Counted from the first letter of the stretch, positions 44,724 through 54,071 are shown. The stretch is 64,000 nucleotides of DNA from Deltaproteobacteria bacterium UBA5205 (GCA_002412715.1 DHVP01000025.1:106613-170612); one strand, 5' to 3'. Numbers and translations are program-made. The notes: a model not told the origin generated them from the letters alone.

Positions 44724-44819
44724 GCTGACGAAGAGGGTGCCTTCCCATACATAAATATTTGATGTAAAATTGCATTAGGCAGCGGTAATGGAAAATGTAT
44801 TTTATACAGGGGGGAGAAC

Positions 44820-45302
44820 ATGCTGAAAAAAGTCGCTATGGTCGTTTTGTTTGTTATGATTTCCGCGGGCTTATCGATGGCGGGAGGGACCGTCGGTAAG
44901 GATTACGGCAAGCAGCCGTGGGTGGTCAACATCGAAGATCTGACAGTAAAAAATGAAAATTTCCGTACCACAAAGTGGACGGGGCAGAATCTTCAGATGA
45001 CCGTCATGTCGATTAAGCCAGGTGGGGAGATCGGCATCGAGAAGCACGACGAGGGCGACCAGTTCATCCGTGTTGAAAAAGGGAAGGCCCGTGTTGTGAT
45101 GGGCGCATCGAAGGATAAAATGACTTTCGACAAGAAAGTTTCGGATGACTGGGCCATCTTCATACCAGCCGGTTTCTGGCACAACATTATCAACGAAGGG
45201 GATGAGCCGCTCAAGGTTTACGTTATTTACGCTCCACCCGAGCACCCCGCCGGGACATTGCACAAAACTTTCAAGGAATCGGAAGCCGCCCATGGGCATT
45301 GA
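44820..45302 (+). CDS. Secreted cupin-domain protein
   Basis: 160 residues with a signal peptide (VAMVVLFVMISAGLSMAGG). The cupin core reads MSIKPGGEIGIEKHDEGDQFIRVEKGKARVVMG, with metal-ligand pattern H..EGDQF, and the second motif IPAGFWHNIINEGDEPLKVYVIYAP. An exported small cupin, as found in anaerobes, may be an isomerase or metal-binding protein. No neighbour hints at the ligand. Confidence 0.88.
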   Translation: MLKKVAMVVLFVMISAGLSMAGGTVGKDYGKQPWVVNIEDLTVKNENFRTTKWTGQNLQMTVMSIKPGGEIGIEKHDEGDQFIRVEKGKARVVMGASKDKMTFDKKVSDDWAIFIPAGFWHNIINEGDEPLKVYVIYAPPEHPAGTLHKTFKESEAAHGH

Positions 45303-45320
45303 CCGGGAAGGAGGGGTCAG

Positions 45321-45671
45321 TCATTGACAAAGGACAAGAATAAATGAAAAACGTTGCCCAACTAGTGGATGCAGCTGATGTTTTATGGCCGCGACTGATC
45401 CTGTTGTTATGAAGTAAAAGAGAAGAATTAGGGTAGTGAGATCAAGGGGACATCCTGTAGTCCTCCTTAAAAGACATGTCTCACGTTTATCCCGTAACAA
45501 ACGGGGCCCGGAGGTCGGTGGGCGGTGAGCGGGAATGGTAAGTTTAAGGGTTTCTGTGGCGGTATGTTTTTGAAGCCGGATGTGGCTGCCCTTCTGCCTC
45601 ACTACGATCCACCCGTCTCTCTGGAGAGCCCTGACAACATGATCGTAAGGCAAACTGGGAATAATGGTCAT
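45321..45671 (-). pseudogene. hicA: HicA toxin, C-terminus replaced by repeat B
   Basis: The first about 50 codons from ATG 45671 are HicA-like: YDHVVRALQRDGWIVVRQKGSHIRLQ (catalytic His in the GSH motif), then LTIPAHRP. The family normally continues for another 20 residues to a Leu-rich end. Here the frame runs instead into repeat B (45463-45512) and on to 45321, adding an unrelated tail. The toxin is likely inactive. ATG overlaps the hicB stop by 4 bp. Confidence 0.72.
45463..45512. repeat. Dispersed repeat B inside hicA
   Basis: CTCCTTAAAAGACATGTCTC followed by ACGTTTATCCCGTAACAAAC and GGGGCCCG. Nearly identical to the copy at 53782. It interrupts hicA after its codon 52. Confidence 0.85.
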
Positions 45672-45871
45672 ACGGCCAGTTCGACGATCTCGGAATTCTC
45701 AGTGAAAACCTGGTCGTCCTCAACTGATTCCAGGTAAAGTTCTACAGCTTCTTTGATGTTTTTGAGGGCCTCATCCTTGCTGTTCCCTTCGCTGATGCAC
45801 CCCGGCAGGGAAGGGGCTATGGCCGTGTAACCACCCTCATCGCTCGGTTCCAATACAATTGTGATCCTCAT
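45668..45871 (-). CDS. hicB: HicB-type antitoxin
   Basis: 67 residues from ATG 45871 (GAGGTGGATTT upstream). The HicB fold MRITIVLEPSDEGGYTAIAPSLPGCISEGNSKDEALKNIKEAVELYLE is clear. There is no C-terminal DNA-binding domain, as in short HicB. Order hicB then hicA, with the toxin broken; the antitoxin remains as a relic. Confidence 0.85.
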   Translation of the reverse strand: MRITIVLEPSDEGGYTAIAPSLPGCISEGNSKDEALKNIKEAVELYLESVEDDQVFTENSEIVELAV

Positions 45872-45907
45872 AAATCCACCTCTTTTCGGAATTATACACC
45901 ATTTCAA

Positions 45908-46246
45908 AATACTGTGTCTAATTTAGCCTCGTGGGTTCCCGGGCAACTTTGGGGACGCCCGGCAGATGAGCAGCATATCGCACGCCTGGGAGGTCTTCGT
46001 CTTCGATGAGCATTCTGTCTACCGGGGAAGGATATGCCATCGCAGCAAATGCCCTGCTCAATCGATAGACTGCATGGTCCCCGAGTGCGGGCGGATACCC
46101 CATCTCAGGGCCGAACCGGATTTTGAATTCGATGAGCGGCTGTTCTTCGGGTCCCCCTCCGAAATACTCCACCCGGCGACCTCGGAGAGCTTCTTTCTGA
46201 GGCAGAGAACACGGCTGGGCATCACGTCCCCCGGGTCTACACCCCC
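45908..46246. other. Gap with repeat A core
   Basis: GGGCAACTTTGGGGACGCCC (45941-45960) is a bare repeat A core. A minus-strand frame around 46170-45970 (GPEMGYPPALGDHAVYRLSR) looks protein-like, but I cannot assign it to any family. Confidence 0.45.
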
Positions 46247-46387
46247 TTGAAACCGATCAAGACCAAATGCGTCGACTGCGGGCGGCGCTTCACGATAGAT
46301 GCCGACGAACAGAAATGGTTCTCCAAGGCAGGTCTCGATTATCCAAAACGCTGTCCTCGGTGCAGGTCAGAACGGCACCGTTTTTGA
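46247..46387 (+). CDS. Small zinc-ribbon domain protein
   Basis: Read from the sequence: about 46 residues from TTG 46247, KPIKTKCVDCGRRFTIDADE then QKWFSKAGLDYPKRCPRCRS, ending at 46387. Two CxxC pairs and the E..W/F.KG/AGLDYPKRC pattern match the short probable-zinc-ribbon family (zf_Tbcl type). No ribosome site is visible, so it may be the tail of a broken gene. Repeat A follows at once. Confidence 0.5.
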   Translation: MKPIKTKCVDCGRRFTIDADEQKWFSKAGLDYPKRCPRCRSERHRF

Positions 46388-46402
46388 CGGCAGGCGGTCG
46401 GC

Positions 46403-46446
46403 GGGGCAACTTTGGGGCCCTTCGCATTTTCAGTTTCTCGATGGGG
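46403..46446 (+). repeat. Dispersed repeat A
   Basis: GGGGCAACTTTGGGGCCCTT followed by CGCATTTTCAGTTTCTCG, lacking GAC in the core compared to the consensus. Same strand and form as the copies at 63903. Confidence 0.8.
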
Positions 46447-46547
46447 AATCTCTAAGCCTCCAGTTGATATCGTCATTATCAGCGGTGAGATCGGTAAGAA
46501 GCTGTTTCGTTTTTTCAGGAGGGCCGGGCCATGGGGAAAGGTGCCCC

Positions 46548-47672
46548 TCATGTCATCAAAGCTATGGTCTTGCGGAAGCGGGCCAGGGCGATAAGGAAGA
46601 ACACCGTACCGATCCCGAGAAGAGCCAGGAGTTGGGGCCATACTACACCTAGGCCCGCTCCGCGGTAGAGGATCGCCTGGGACGCGGAGACAAAGTGGGT
46701 GGTCGGTGCGGCCAGCATGACGATCTGGGCGAACTGTGGCATGCTTTCGCGCGGTGTTGAACCCCCCGATAGCATTTGCAGCGGCAGGAGGACCAGCACA
46801 ATCAACAGGCCGAATTGCGGCATGGAGCGTGCCACGGTTGCCATGAAGATACCCAAGGACGTGGTAGCGAACAAGTGGAGCCCTGCGCAGAGCAGGAAGA
46901 GTATCACGGAGCCTTCGACGGGCACCCGTAGAAGACCCTGAACGATAAAAACCAGCGAAAAGGTCACCGCTGCAAGAACCACCAGGCCCATGGACCAGAC
47001 CTTGGCAAGCATTATTTCACCGGGTGTCACCGGCATCACCAGCAGATGTTCTACCGTGCCGTGCTCGCGTTCGCGGATAAGCGCTGCACCTGCAAGGATG
47101 ATCGACAACATGGTGACCTGATTGATGATCTCCATGATCGAACCGAACCAGGCAGGTGTCAGGGCCGGGTTGAAGCGGGCACGCAGGGCAAGATCGACCG
47201 GCGGCACGACCGAACTGCGGTAACGCTGCACAAACTCGTTGATCTGACCCAGGGTGATCTGCTGAATATAGGCACTCCCCGTAAACGCCTGACTCATCCG
47301 GGTAGCGTCGACATTGAGCTGTATCAAAGGGCTGCGCCCGGCCAGTACATCGCGCTCGAAGTTCGGCGGGATATCGAGGGCAAAGGTGAACAAACCGGAA
47401 TCCATGCCCGGATCGATCTCGGTCAGCGTTATCATGTTCGGCGCCATGAAGTGAGGAGGATAAAAGGCCAGGGCGATGCGCTCCGACAGAGGGGATTGGT
47501 CCTCATCAACAATCGCGATCGGCGCGTTGTGAAGTGAATCCGGCATAGAAGTGGCGGTGAAATAGATCGCGGCCGTGAAGCTATAAACGATCAGCACAAT
47601 CATGGTCAGGTCCCGGATCAGGCTCCACAACTCCTTCACACCAAGACGATAGATATTCGACACGCGGGACAT
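46548..47672 (-). CDS. ABC-2 type transporter permease
   Basis: 374 residues. N-terminal membrane helix and large periplasmic loop, then five C-terminal helices (NQVTMLSIILAGAALIREREHGTVEHLLVMPV, VYSFTAAIYFTATS at the start). The RE..GT.E.LLVMPVTP element is typical of ABC-2 permeases such as YhhJ. It forms the fourth gene of the exporter operon, 2 bp after rbbA. It probably builds the membrane channel together with the RbbA membrane domain. Confidence 0.9.
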   Translation of the reverse strand: MSRVSNIYRLGVKELWSLIRDLTMIVLIVYSFTAAIYFTATSMPDSLHNAPIAIVDEDQSPLSERIALAFYPPHFMAPNMITLTEIDPGMDSGLFTFALDIPPNFERDVLAGRSPLIQLNVDATRMSQAFTGSAYIQQITLGQINEFVQRYRSSVVPPVDLALRARFNPALTPAWFGSIMEIINQVTMLSIILAGAALIREREHGTVEHLLVMPVTPGEIMLAKVWSMGLVVLAAVTFSLVFIVQGLLRVPVEGSVILFLLCAGLHLFATTSLGIFMATVARSMPQFGLLIVLVLLPLQMLSGGSTPRESMPQFAQIVMLAAPTTHFVSASQAILYRGAGLGVVWPQLLALLGIGTVFFLIALARFRKTIALMT

Positions 47673-47674
47673 AG

Positions 47675-50497
47675 TCAGGCACCCTGTTTCTTCAGCAGTA
47701 CAACAGACAGCACAATGATGACCGGGACCGCCAGCATCATGGGACCGAAGGAGGCGTGCAGGTCGGATAATCCAAGAGCCTTGCTGAACACGCCGCGGCT
47801 GATGGTAAGAAAGTAGCCGGCCGGATAGATCAGCCCGATGAACTTCCCGGCCCCTTCAAGGGAAGACACCGGGTTGAGAAGGCCTGAAAACTGGATCGCT
47901 GGGAGCAGGGTACCGACCATGGTCACGAATATGGCCGCGATCTGGCTGCGGGTGAAAGTGGAGGCGAACAGGCCGAAGCCTGTGGAAAAAAGGACGAAGA
48001 TAAATGCAGCCAACGTCAGGGTAGGAAAACTACCCTTCACCGGTACGGCGAAGACGGTGACAGCCAGAAGTGCCATGAGCAGAAAATTCACCATTGCCAG
48101 GAGGACGTACGGCAGTTGTTTGCCAATCAGGAACTCGCTTCGTGTAACCGGGGTAACGTAAAGGTTTATGATCGAGCCGAGTTCCTTCTCCCGTACCACG
48201 GACAATGCCGTCAGCATAGCCGGGATCATGAGAAGCAGGATCGGGATCGTCGCCGGTACCATGGCCTGCAGGCTCTTTACGTCCGGGTTGTAGCGAAAGC
48301 GGGTCTCGATGGCGGCGACCGATGAGATGTCGTCCTGGCCAAGCTGGTGTTTCGCCACATCGATCAGCCAGCCCCGGTGCATCGCCTGCACGTAGCCTTG
48401 GACCGTCTCAGCACGAGACGGCATCGCGCCGTCGATCCATGCACCGATCTGGACCGGGACCCCGCGTTTCACGTCTCGCGCAAAGCCCGGCGGTATCTCG
48501 ATGGCAAGGGACAATTCGCCGTTCCGCATGCGCCGGTCGAGCTCATTATAATCCCTGATCGGTGGGCGCTCGACAAAATAGCGCGATCCTGAAAGGTTCA
48601 GTGCATAATTCTGACTCAGCGTGGTCTGATCGCGATCGAGCACGGCAAAGCTGAGATTTTCCACGTCCATGCTGATGCCATAGCCCATGACGAACATCAA
48701 AATGATGCTCCCGAGCAGCGCCATGGTCCCCCGTACCGGGTCGTGCTGGAGTTCAAGCACCTCCCTGCGCGTGTAGCTGAACATCCGGGCCGGACTGAAG
48801 GGGCGGCGGCGCACGTCGCCCGACGACTCCCGAGCGGTATCCGCACCCCTCTGGGCAGGCGTCGTGCCTAAAGGTGTTTTTGTTTCTTCACCTTGTGCGC
48901 CGGCGTCTTCCAGGTAAGCGATAAAGGCCGCCTCAAGCGTCGCCGCGCCGCGTTTCTTCACCAGTTCGGCCGGGGCGTCACTGATCAGCACTTTCCCGGC
49001 GTGCATGAGTGAGATACGGTCGCAGCGCTCGGCCTCGTTCATAAAGTGGGTCGAGATGAAGATCGTGACCTGATCGTTCCGGGCAAGTTCGATCATTAAC
49101 TGCCAGAAGTTGTCGCGGGCAATGGGGTCGACTCCCGAGGTCGGTTCATCGAGAATGAGGAGCTCCGGCGCATGGACCATTGCGACGGCGAGCGACAGGC
49201 GCTGGCGAACGCCCAGGGGCAGTTGGTCCGGCAGGGCGTCGAGCGCGCCACTCAAGTCGAAACGGGACACCATTTCCTCGACCCGCGTCGGGATATCCCC
49301 CTTAGGTACACTGAACAGATGTGCATGGAGCACCAGGTTTTGACGGACGGTCAGTTCCGAGTACAGGGAAAACGCCTGCGACATGTAACCGACCCGCCGA
49401 CGCGTGGTAATATCGTGGGGGTCGACCTCGTGGCCAAAGAGCCAGGCATGGCCTTCGCTCGGAGGCAAGAGGCCGGTGAGCATCTTCATTGTGGTGGTCT
49501 TGCCGCAGCCGTTGGAGCCGAGGAAGCCGAAGATCTCACCACGACGGATGCGGAAGCTCACGTGGTCCACTGCCGTGAAGTTGCCGAAGCGCATAGTCAG
49601 GTCCCGCGCCTCGATTGCGATCTCGGCATCCTCGCCAACGGTGAGAGGCGGAACCACCACGGCCCTGTGGCCACTCTTGTCCTCCTCAGGCAGCAGTTCA
49701 ATAAAGGCCGCCTCCAGCGAGTCTGTGCCGGTTTGCTCGTGCAGTTCGCGGGGTGAACCGGTAGCAAGTATCCGGCCCCCGTCCATCGCAACAAGCCAGT
49801 CGAACCGTTCGGCTTCCTCCATGTAGGCTGTGGCCACAATCACGCTCATACCGGGATGCCCCGTGCGAATACGCCTGATCAGATCCCAGAACTGGCTCCT
49901 CGCCAGGGGATCGACACCTGTGGTCGGCTCATCCAGGATGAGCAGGTCCGGATCATGGATCAAGGCGCAGCACAGGCCAAGTTTCTGTCTCATACCGCCG
50001 GAAAGCTTACCGGCGGGCCGGTCGAGAAAGGAATGGAGACCCGTGGCAACAGTCAATTCATCAATGCGGCGCCGGCGCTCCTGCGTCCCGTGACCAAAGA
50101 GGCGCCCGAAAAACTGCAGATTTTCTTCGATCGACAGGGTAGGGTAGAGATTCGTGCCGAGTCCCTGGGGCATGTAGGCTATGTGGGGACAGACTTCGTT
50201 GCGGTGGCGCACGCTGCTCATGTCGCCTCCCATGGCCTCCACGCGGCCTGTCTGCACTGCACGGGCACCCGCGACCAGTGCCAACAGACTGGACTTGCCG
50301 ACGCCATCCGGGCCGATCACGCCAACCATGCTGGCAGCCGGGACCTCGAGATTTACGCCTTGAAGGGCCATTGTCTTTCCGTACCGCAGATCGACGTTGT
50401 GCAGTCGGGCCACGGACCGTGCCTGAGACGGCAGAGAATCGGCTATGGGATCACCCTCGCTCACTGCAGAAGTCCCGTCCGCAGGCGAACCGGCCAT
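47675..50497 (-). CDS. rbbA: RbbA-type ABC exporter: two ATPases fused to a permease
   Basis: 940 residues. First ATPase: GPDGVGKSSLL (Walker A), LSGGMRQKLGL (signature), LLILDEPTTGVDP (Walker B). Second ATPase: GSNGCGKTTTMKML, LPLGVRQRLSL (signature lacks SGG), LLILDEPTSGVDP. The last about 370 residues are an ABC-2 permease domain (FSYTRREVLELQHDPVRGT, ..IPILLLMIPAMLTALSVVREKELGSI). E. coli RbbA is similar in form and length. The start overlaps hlyD by about 37 bp. Confidence 0.92.
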   Translation of the reverse strand: MAGSPADGTSAVSEGDPIADSLPSQARSVARLHNVDLRYGKTMALQGVNLEVPAASMVGVIGPDGVGKSSLLALVAGARAVQTGRVEAMGGDMSSVRHRNEVCPHIAYMPQGLGTNLYPTLSIEENLQFFGRLFGHGTQERRRRIDELTVATGLHSFLDRPAGKLSGGMRQKLGLCCALIHDPDLLILDEPTTGVDPLARSQFWDLIRRIRTGHPGMSVIVATAYMEEAERFDWLVAMDGGRILATGSPRELHEQTGTDSLEAAFIELLPEEDKSGHRAVVVPPLTVGEDAEIAIEARDLTMRFGNFTAVDHVSFRIRRGEIFGFLGSNGCGKTTTMKMLTGLLPPSEGHAWLFGHEVDPHDITTRRRVGYMSQAFSLYSELTVRQNLVLHAHLFSVPKGDIPTRVEEMVSRFDLSGALDALPDQLPLGVRQRLSLAVAMVHAPELLILDEPTSGVDPIARDNFWQLMIELARNDQVTIFISTHFMNEAERCDRISLMHAGKVLISDAPAELVKKRGAATLEAAFIAYLEDAGAQGEETKTPLGTTPAQRGADTARESSGDVRRRPFSPARMFSYTRREVLELQHDPVRGTMALLGSIILMFVMGYGISMDVENLSFAVLDRDQTTLSQNYALNLSGSRYFVERPPIRDYNELDRRMRNGELSLAIEIPPGFARDVKRGVPVQIGAWIDGAMPSRAETVQGYVQAMHRGWLIDVAKHQLGQDDISSVAAIETRFRYNPDVKSLQAMVPATIPILLLMIPAMLTALSVVREKELGSIINLYVTPVTRSEFLIGKQLPYVLLAMVNFLLMALLAVTVFAVPVKGSFPTLTLAAFIFVLFSTGFGLFASTFTRSQIAAIFVTMVGTLLPAIQFSGLLNPVSSLEGAGKFIGLIYPAGYFLTISRGVFSKALGLSDLHASFGPMMLAVPVIIVLSVVLLKKQGA

Positions 50498-51540
50498 GGT
50501 GCCTTTGGATCCTCACGTACGTAGGCTACACCGGGCAACCCGGTCTTGACATAGGTGATGTGTTTTTTGAGCAGTTCGACGGGAATCTGTGCCCGAATAC
50601 GAAACATGAGCTTTTCGCGCTCGCTCGCCGTTTCCACGGATTTTGGGGTGAACTGGGCCACGTCGGAGACAAACGACACGCGCGCCGGGATCACGTAACC
50701 GGGAGCTGCATCGAGTATCAGCCGAACCTCAGTGCCAAGGGCAACCCGCCCCGCCGCGCCCGTCGGCAGGAAGAACGTCATATAGACATCACTCAGGTCA
50801 AGGAGGTTCAGTACCCGGCCACCGGCCCCAAGAACTTCGCCGGGTTGCGTAACCCGGTATTGCACACGTCCGTCACGGGGGGCTTTGAGCGCGCTGTCTT
50901 TTATGTCCGCCTCGGTCCTCTCCACGGTGGCCCGAGCAGCCTCGACGACTGACTGTGCACCGGAGATCTCCGTGCGTGCTGTTGCAACCGCTGCGTCCGC
51001 CGCTGCGAGCTGGGCACGGGAGGCACTGAGGGCAGCACCGGCACTGCGGACCCTGGCGAGGTCATCATCGGCCTCTTGCTGGGAGGTCGCACCCTCTGCG
51101 GCAAGCGTTGAAGACCGGGCTGCACGTTTGCGAGCAACGTCGAGCTCAGTCTCGCGCTGCCCTACCAGGGCGCCGGCCGCCGTCTTCTCGCTTTGGCGCT
51201 GCACGAGCCTGCTCTGCGCCGTCTCAACTGAACTGATGGCCTGTTTCAGTTGCGCCTGCGCCTGCCTGTGTTGTGCTTCGAGCACCTCGGTGTCCATGAG
51301 TGCCACTACCTGCCCGGCAGTTACCAGGTCCCCTTCCTTTACCAGAATATCCTTCAGACGACCGGGCGTCTTCGTGGCTATGTCGATCCCCACCGCTTCG
51401 ATACGCCCATTGCCGCTGGCCAGACCTTTCATTTCCGTTTTCCCGAAGAATCTTTGCCAGGCAACTACGCACAAGATTCCGAGGATCACTGTCCCTACCG
51501 CTATTATCAACCACTTCTTCCGTTGTCCGGTCATGACCAT
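50461..51540 (-). CDS. HlyD-type membrane fusion protein
   Basis: 359 residues. One N-terminal membrane helix (KKWLIIAVGTVILGILCVVAW) then the adaptor domains: GRIEAVGIDIATKTPGRLKDILVKEGDLVTAGQVVALMDTEVLEAQ (lipoyl-like half motif), a long helical hairpin, then DGRVQYRVTQPGEVLGAGGRVLNLLDLSDVYMTFFLP. It links the inner-membrane RbbA/permease to the outer-membrane NodT-type channel. The order matches a yhiI-rbbA-yhhJ exporter. Confidence 0.94.
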   Translation of the reverse strand: MVMTGQRKKWLIIAVGTVILGILCVVAWQRFFGKTEMKGLASGNGRIEAVGIDIATKTPGRLKDILVKEGDLVTAGQVVALMDTEVLEAQHRQAQAQLKQAISSVETAQSRLVQRQSEKTAAGALVGQRETELDVARKRAARSSTLAAEGATSQQEADDDLARVRSAGAALSASRAQLAAADAAVATARTEISGAQSVVEAARATVERTEADIKDSALKAPRDGRVQYRVTQPGEVLGAGGRVLNLLDLSDVYMTFFLPTGAAGRVALGTEVRLILDAAPGYVIPARVSFVSDVAQFTPKSVETASEREKLMFRIRAQIPVELLKKHITYVKTGLPGVAYVREDPKAPWPVRLRTGLLQ

Positions 51541-51569
51541 CCTTTCAAGGTATCATTACACACGGGGTA

Positions 51570-52991
51570 TCATTCAGGCGATTCTCGTCCTTCCCCTGTC
51601 CCGCCGCCCAGCGCGGCGTAAAGATTGACGCTGCTGGACAGCAGAGCCCGCCGTGCCTGCACGAGTACTTGCTCTGCCACAAACCGGTCACGTTCCGCGT
51701 CCAGCACCTCAAGGTATGGAGCCGCACCGTTCTGGTAACGCAGTGCGGCGAGCCGTGCCCGTTCTGTTTGAGCTGCGAGGGTTGTCTGCTGATCTCCAAC
51801 CTGCTCGGCGAGCCAGCGGCGTTCAGCCAGGGCGTCGGCTACTTCGCGAAAAGCCGCCTGAATTGTTCGCTCATAGCCGGCTACTTCTTGATTGCGGCGC
51901 GCCCCTGCCAAATCCAGATTGGCGAGGTTCCTACCGCCCTGAAAGATCGGCAGGGTCACACTCGGGGTGTAGCTCCAGGCTTTACTGCCGGCCAGAAAGA
52001 GGCCGCTTAGTTCGGAACTGGCGGTGCCGAGGTCTCCTGTCAGCACAATACGCGGGAAAAATGCGGCCCGGGCGGCTCCGATATTGGCATTGGCCGCCTT
52101 CAACCTGCGCTCCGCAGCGAGTATATCGGGCCGGTTTATCAAGAGGTCCGAGGGCAGCCCGACGGAAATGTCCCGCATGAATCCCCGCTCGATCCGTGAC
52201 AAAGGCTGGGCCTTAAGATCGACGACGGGGACGCCGACCAGGAGTGTCAGGGCGTTGTGGTTGAGATCCCGCCGGCGCCTCAATCCCGCCAGATCAACCC
52301 GCGCCTGGCTAAGCAGTGTTTCGGCCTGGACCGCGTCCAGTTTCGATGAATACCCCACTTCGTATCGTCTCCTTGCAATGCGATAGGATTCTTCCCGTAT
52401 TTTGATCGTGTGCTCAGCGATGCCGACCAATTCATCCAGTTCCCTCTCAACAAGATAGAAATTGGCCACCTGTGCCACGAGACTGATGAGCACGGCCCGC
52501 CGGGCCTCCTCGGTTGAGAGATAGGATTGCAGAGCCGCTTCAGTCAGACTGCGAACCCGGCCCCACAAATCCAGTTCCCAGGCGCTGAGGGTCAAGGCGG
52601 CTTGATACTGGTCAATAATCATGGCACTTCCCGTCATCGATACGTCGCCCGGCACCCGGGACCGGGAACCGGCAGCGCCTGCACTGATGGAAGGCAGCAG
52701 ATCGGCGCGCTGAATGCCATAGAGGGCTCGTGCTTCCTCCACCCGTTGCACCGCTATCCGCAGATCACGATTGTTTTGAAGCGCCTGAGCGATCAATTCC
52801 TTGAGCCGGGCATCCGTGAAAAACTCGCGCCACCCAACCTGCGCGGCACCCGGGCCGGCCCCCGTTGCCACGCTCTCGACACCAGGATACATCGCTGCTG
52901 TCGGCATGGCCGGCCGCAGATAGGCCGGCGCCAGAGAGCAACCGGCCAAAGCCGCAATGAGTATCCCAACCAGAATATTTCGCAGACTCAT
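51570..52991 (-). CDS. NodT-family outer-membrane efflux lipoprotein
   Basis: 473 residues, first gene of the exporter operon. Lipobox at ALAGCSLAPAYLRP, Cys near 18. The TolC fold repeats are seen as WELDLWGRVRSLTEAALQSY, TLLVGVPVVDLKAQPL, LLINRPDILAAERRLKAANANIGAARAAFFPRI and YERTIQAAFREVADALAERRWL. The gene is 29 bp from the HlyD gene. The exported substrate cannot be deduced. Confidence 0.95.
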   Translation of the reverse strand: MSLRNILVGILIAALAGCSLAPAYLRPAMPTAAMYPGVESVATGAGPGAAQVGWREFFTDARLKELIAQALQNNRDLRIAVQRVEEARALYGIQRADLLPSISAGAAGSRSRVPGDVSMTGSAMIIDQYQAALTLSAWELDLWGRVRSLTEAALQSYLSTEEARRAVLISLVAQVANFYLVERELDELVGIAEHTIKIREESYRIARRRYEVGYSSKLDAVQAETLLSQARVDLAGLRRRRDLNHNALTLLVGVPVVDLKAQPLSRIERGFMRDISVGLPSDLLINRPDILAAERRLKAANANIGAARAAFFPRIVLTGDLGTASSELSGLFLAGSKAWSYTPSVTLPIFQGGRNLANLDLAGARRNQEVAGYERTIQAAFREVADALAERRWLAEQVGDQQTTLAAQTERARLAALRYQNGAAPYLEVLDAERDRFVAEQVLVQARRALLSSSVNLYAALGGGTGEGRESPE

Positions 52992-53497
52992 CCCTTACCT
53001 CACAGACTCCCTATTTCAATGATACAACACCCGGTGGGCCCTGACAACTTCGGCCCCATATCGATATAGCTGTATTACCCACCCGGTCATGTCTGCATGA
53101 AAAGAATGTTGCGTTACTCGAATGCGGTTCGTATACGGTGTAGTAGCCCCCGTTTAGAAAGGAGGAGTATGGGTCCGGTCGAGGTCATAACATCGGTAGA
53201 GAGACGCCGCCACTGGTCGGCGGCACACGTCCCTTGGCTGCTCCTGTTCTTGAAAAAGGCAATTACTTCTCAGGAATCAATTTCTTAAGACCGTCCCTCC
53301 CGCCCCCTAGATTGCAAAAAAGAAGGGATTGAATCTTACCAAATAAGTTTCTTGCTTTCTTGGGATGTCCCCTCTTCCCCCCCTTCAAAGATATGTCTCA
53401 CGCCCGCTTTACCCTTCGGGTTCGGATTTGACCCCGTGCTTCCTTCCCGCGTTGCATCCGAGAGAACAATTTGAACTCATTGATACCGCCACGAACC
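52992..53497. other. Gap with IS66 remnant and partial repeat B
   Basis: 506 bp upstream of the exporter operon. It contains an IS66 orfA fragment (53169-53288), a partial repeat B at about 53389-53435 with CGGATTTGACCCCG, and no clear promoter for the operon. Confidence 0.45.
53169..53288 (+). pseudogene. IS66 TnpA-like N-terminal fragment
   Basis: ATG 53169 with AAAGGAGGAGT in front. MGPVEVITSVERRRHWSAA follows the opening of IS66-family orfA (VE.ITG.ERRRRWS.E), then the frame loses similarity. Only about 20 codons are homologous, so it is a relic of a lost insertion. Confidence 0.55.
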
Positions 53498-53683
53498 TTA
53501 CCCAGAGAAAATAAAGGCTAAGACAAAGCCTATCGCCTTGATGCAAGCATATATCCACCCAACCGTTGCACCTAAGGCGATAGCTATGTAGATTGACCCC
53601 GTTGATTTCCAGATAATATAACCGCCGAAAACGTTTCCCACCGCCATGAAAAAAAGTATTAAATAAGCAATCTGCTTGTTCAT
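53498..53683 (-). CDS. Small membrane protein
   Basis: 61 residues with two hydrophobic segments (IAYLILFFMAVGNVFGGYII and IAIALGATVGWIYACIKAIGFVLAFIF). No ribosome site is evident. It could be a small toxin-like or unknown membrane protein in the accessory region. No family recognised. Confidence 0.4.
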   Translation of the reverse strand: MNKQIAYLILFFMAVGNVFGGYIIWKSTGSIYIAIALGATVGWIYACIKAIGFVLAFIFSG

Positions 53684-53781
53684 ATTATTCGTATAACATA
53701 TTTGTTGTCATTGGCCAATACACCATGCGAGATCATGCGGTCATCAAGAATAAAGGATTGACCCCATTCCCCCAGGGAGGT

Positions 53782-53935
53782 TCTTAAAAGACATGTCTCA
53801 CGTTTATCCCGTAACAAACGGGGCCCGCTCATCCGCTTTAGGCGGGGTCGCTGGAGGCATTGAAGAGAGGATGGGGAAGGAACCTTAAAAGAATTGCGTC
53901 CAGATCCCTAGAAGGCCGGGATCAGGCCGCACTTT
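53782..53935. repeat. Dispersed repeat B, longest copy, plus hairpin element
   Basis: TTAAAAGACATGTCTCACG then TTTATCCCGTAACAAACGGG (45463-like), CGCTTTAGGCGGGG, GGAGGCATTGAAGAGAGG, CTTAAAAGAATTGCG, and then a GATCC...GGGATC hairpin matching 32727-32762. It shows that the short repeat and the hairpin are parts of one composite element. Confidence 0.75.
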
Positions 53936-54071
53936 GCACGCCTTCGGCGGACATTCAGAACGGGTCATGGAGGGACTGTATCGCGGGAAAGTATGATTGC
54001 AAGACCCCAGGAAGTCCTATTCGTATTCGTCCCCTAGATTGATCAATGGGGAGCAAGAATGTTTCGAAATT

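Larger units (their letters stand above)
44303..44819. other. Gap with toxin remnant and repeat A
   Basis: 517 bp. Holds a toxin tail fragment (44454-44588) and a double copy of repeat A on the minus strand (44661-44723). ATG 44820 of the cupin gene is preceded by GGGGGG. Confidence 0.5.

Noticed and set aside
45970..46170. Minus-strand frame GPEMGYPPALGDHAVYRLSR as a conserved gene
   Set aside because: It ends in repeat A and has no recognisable family or ribosome site.
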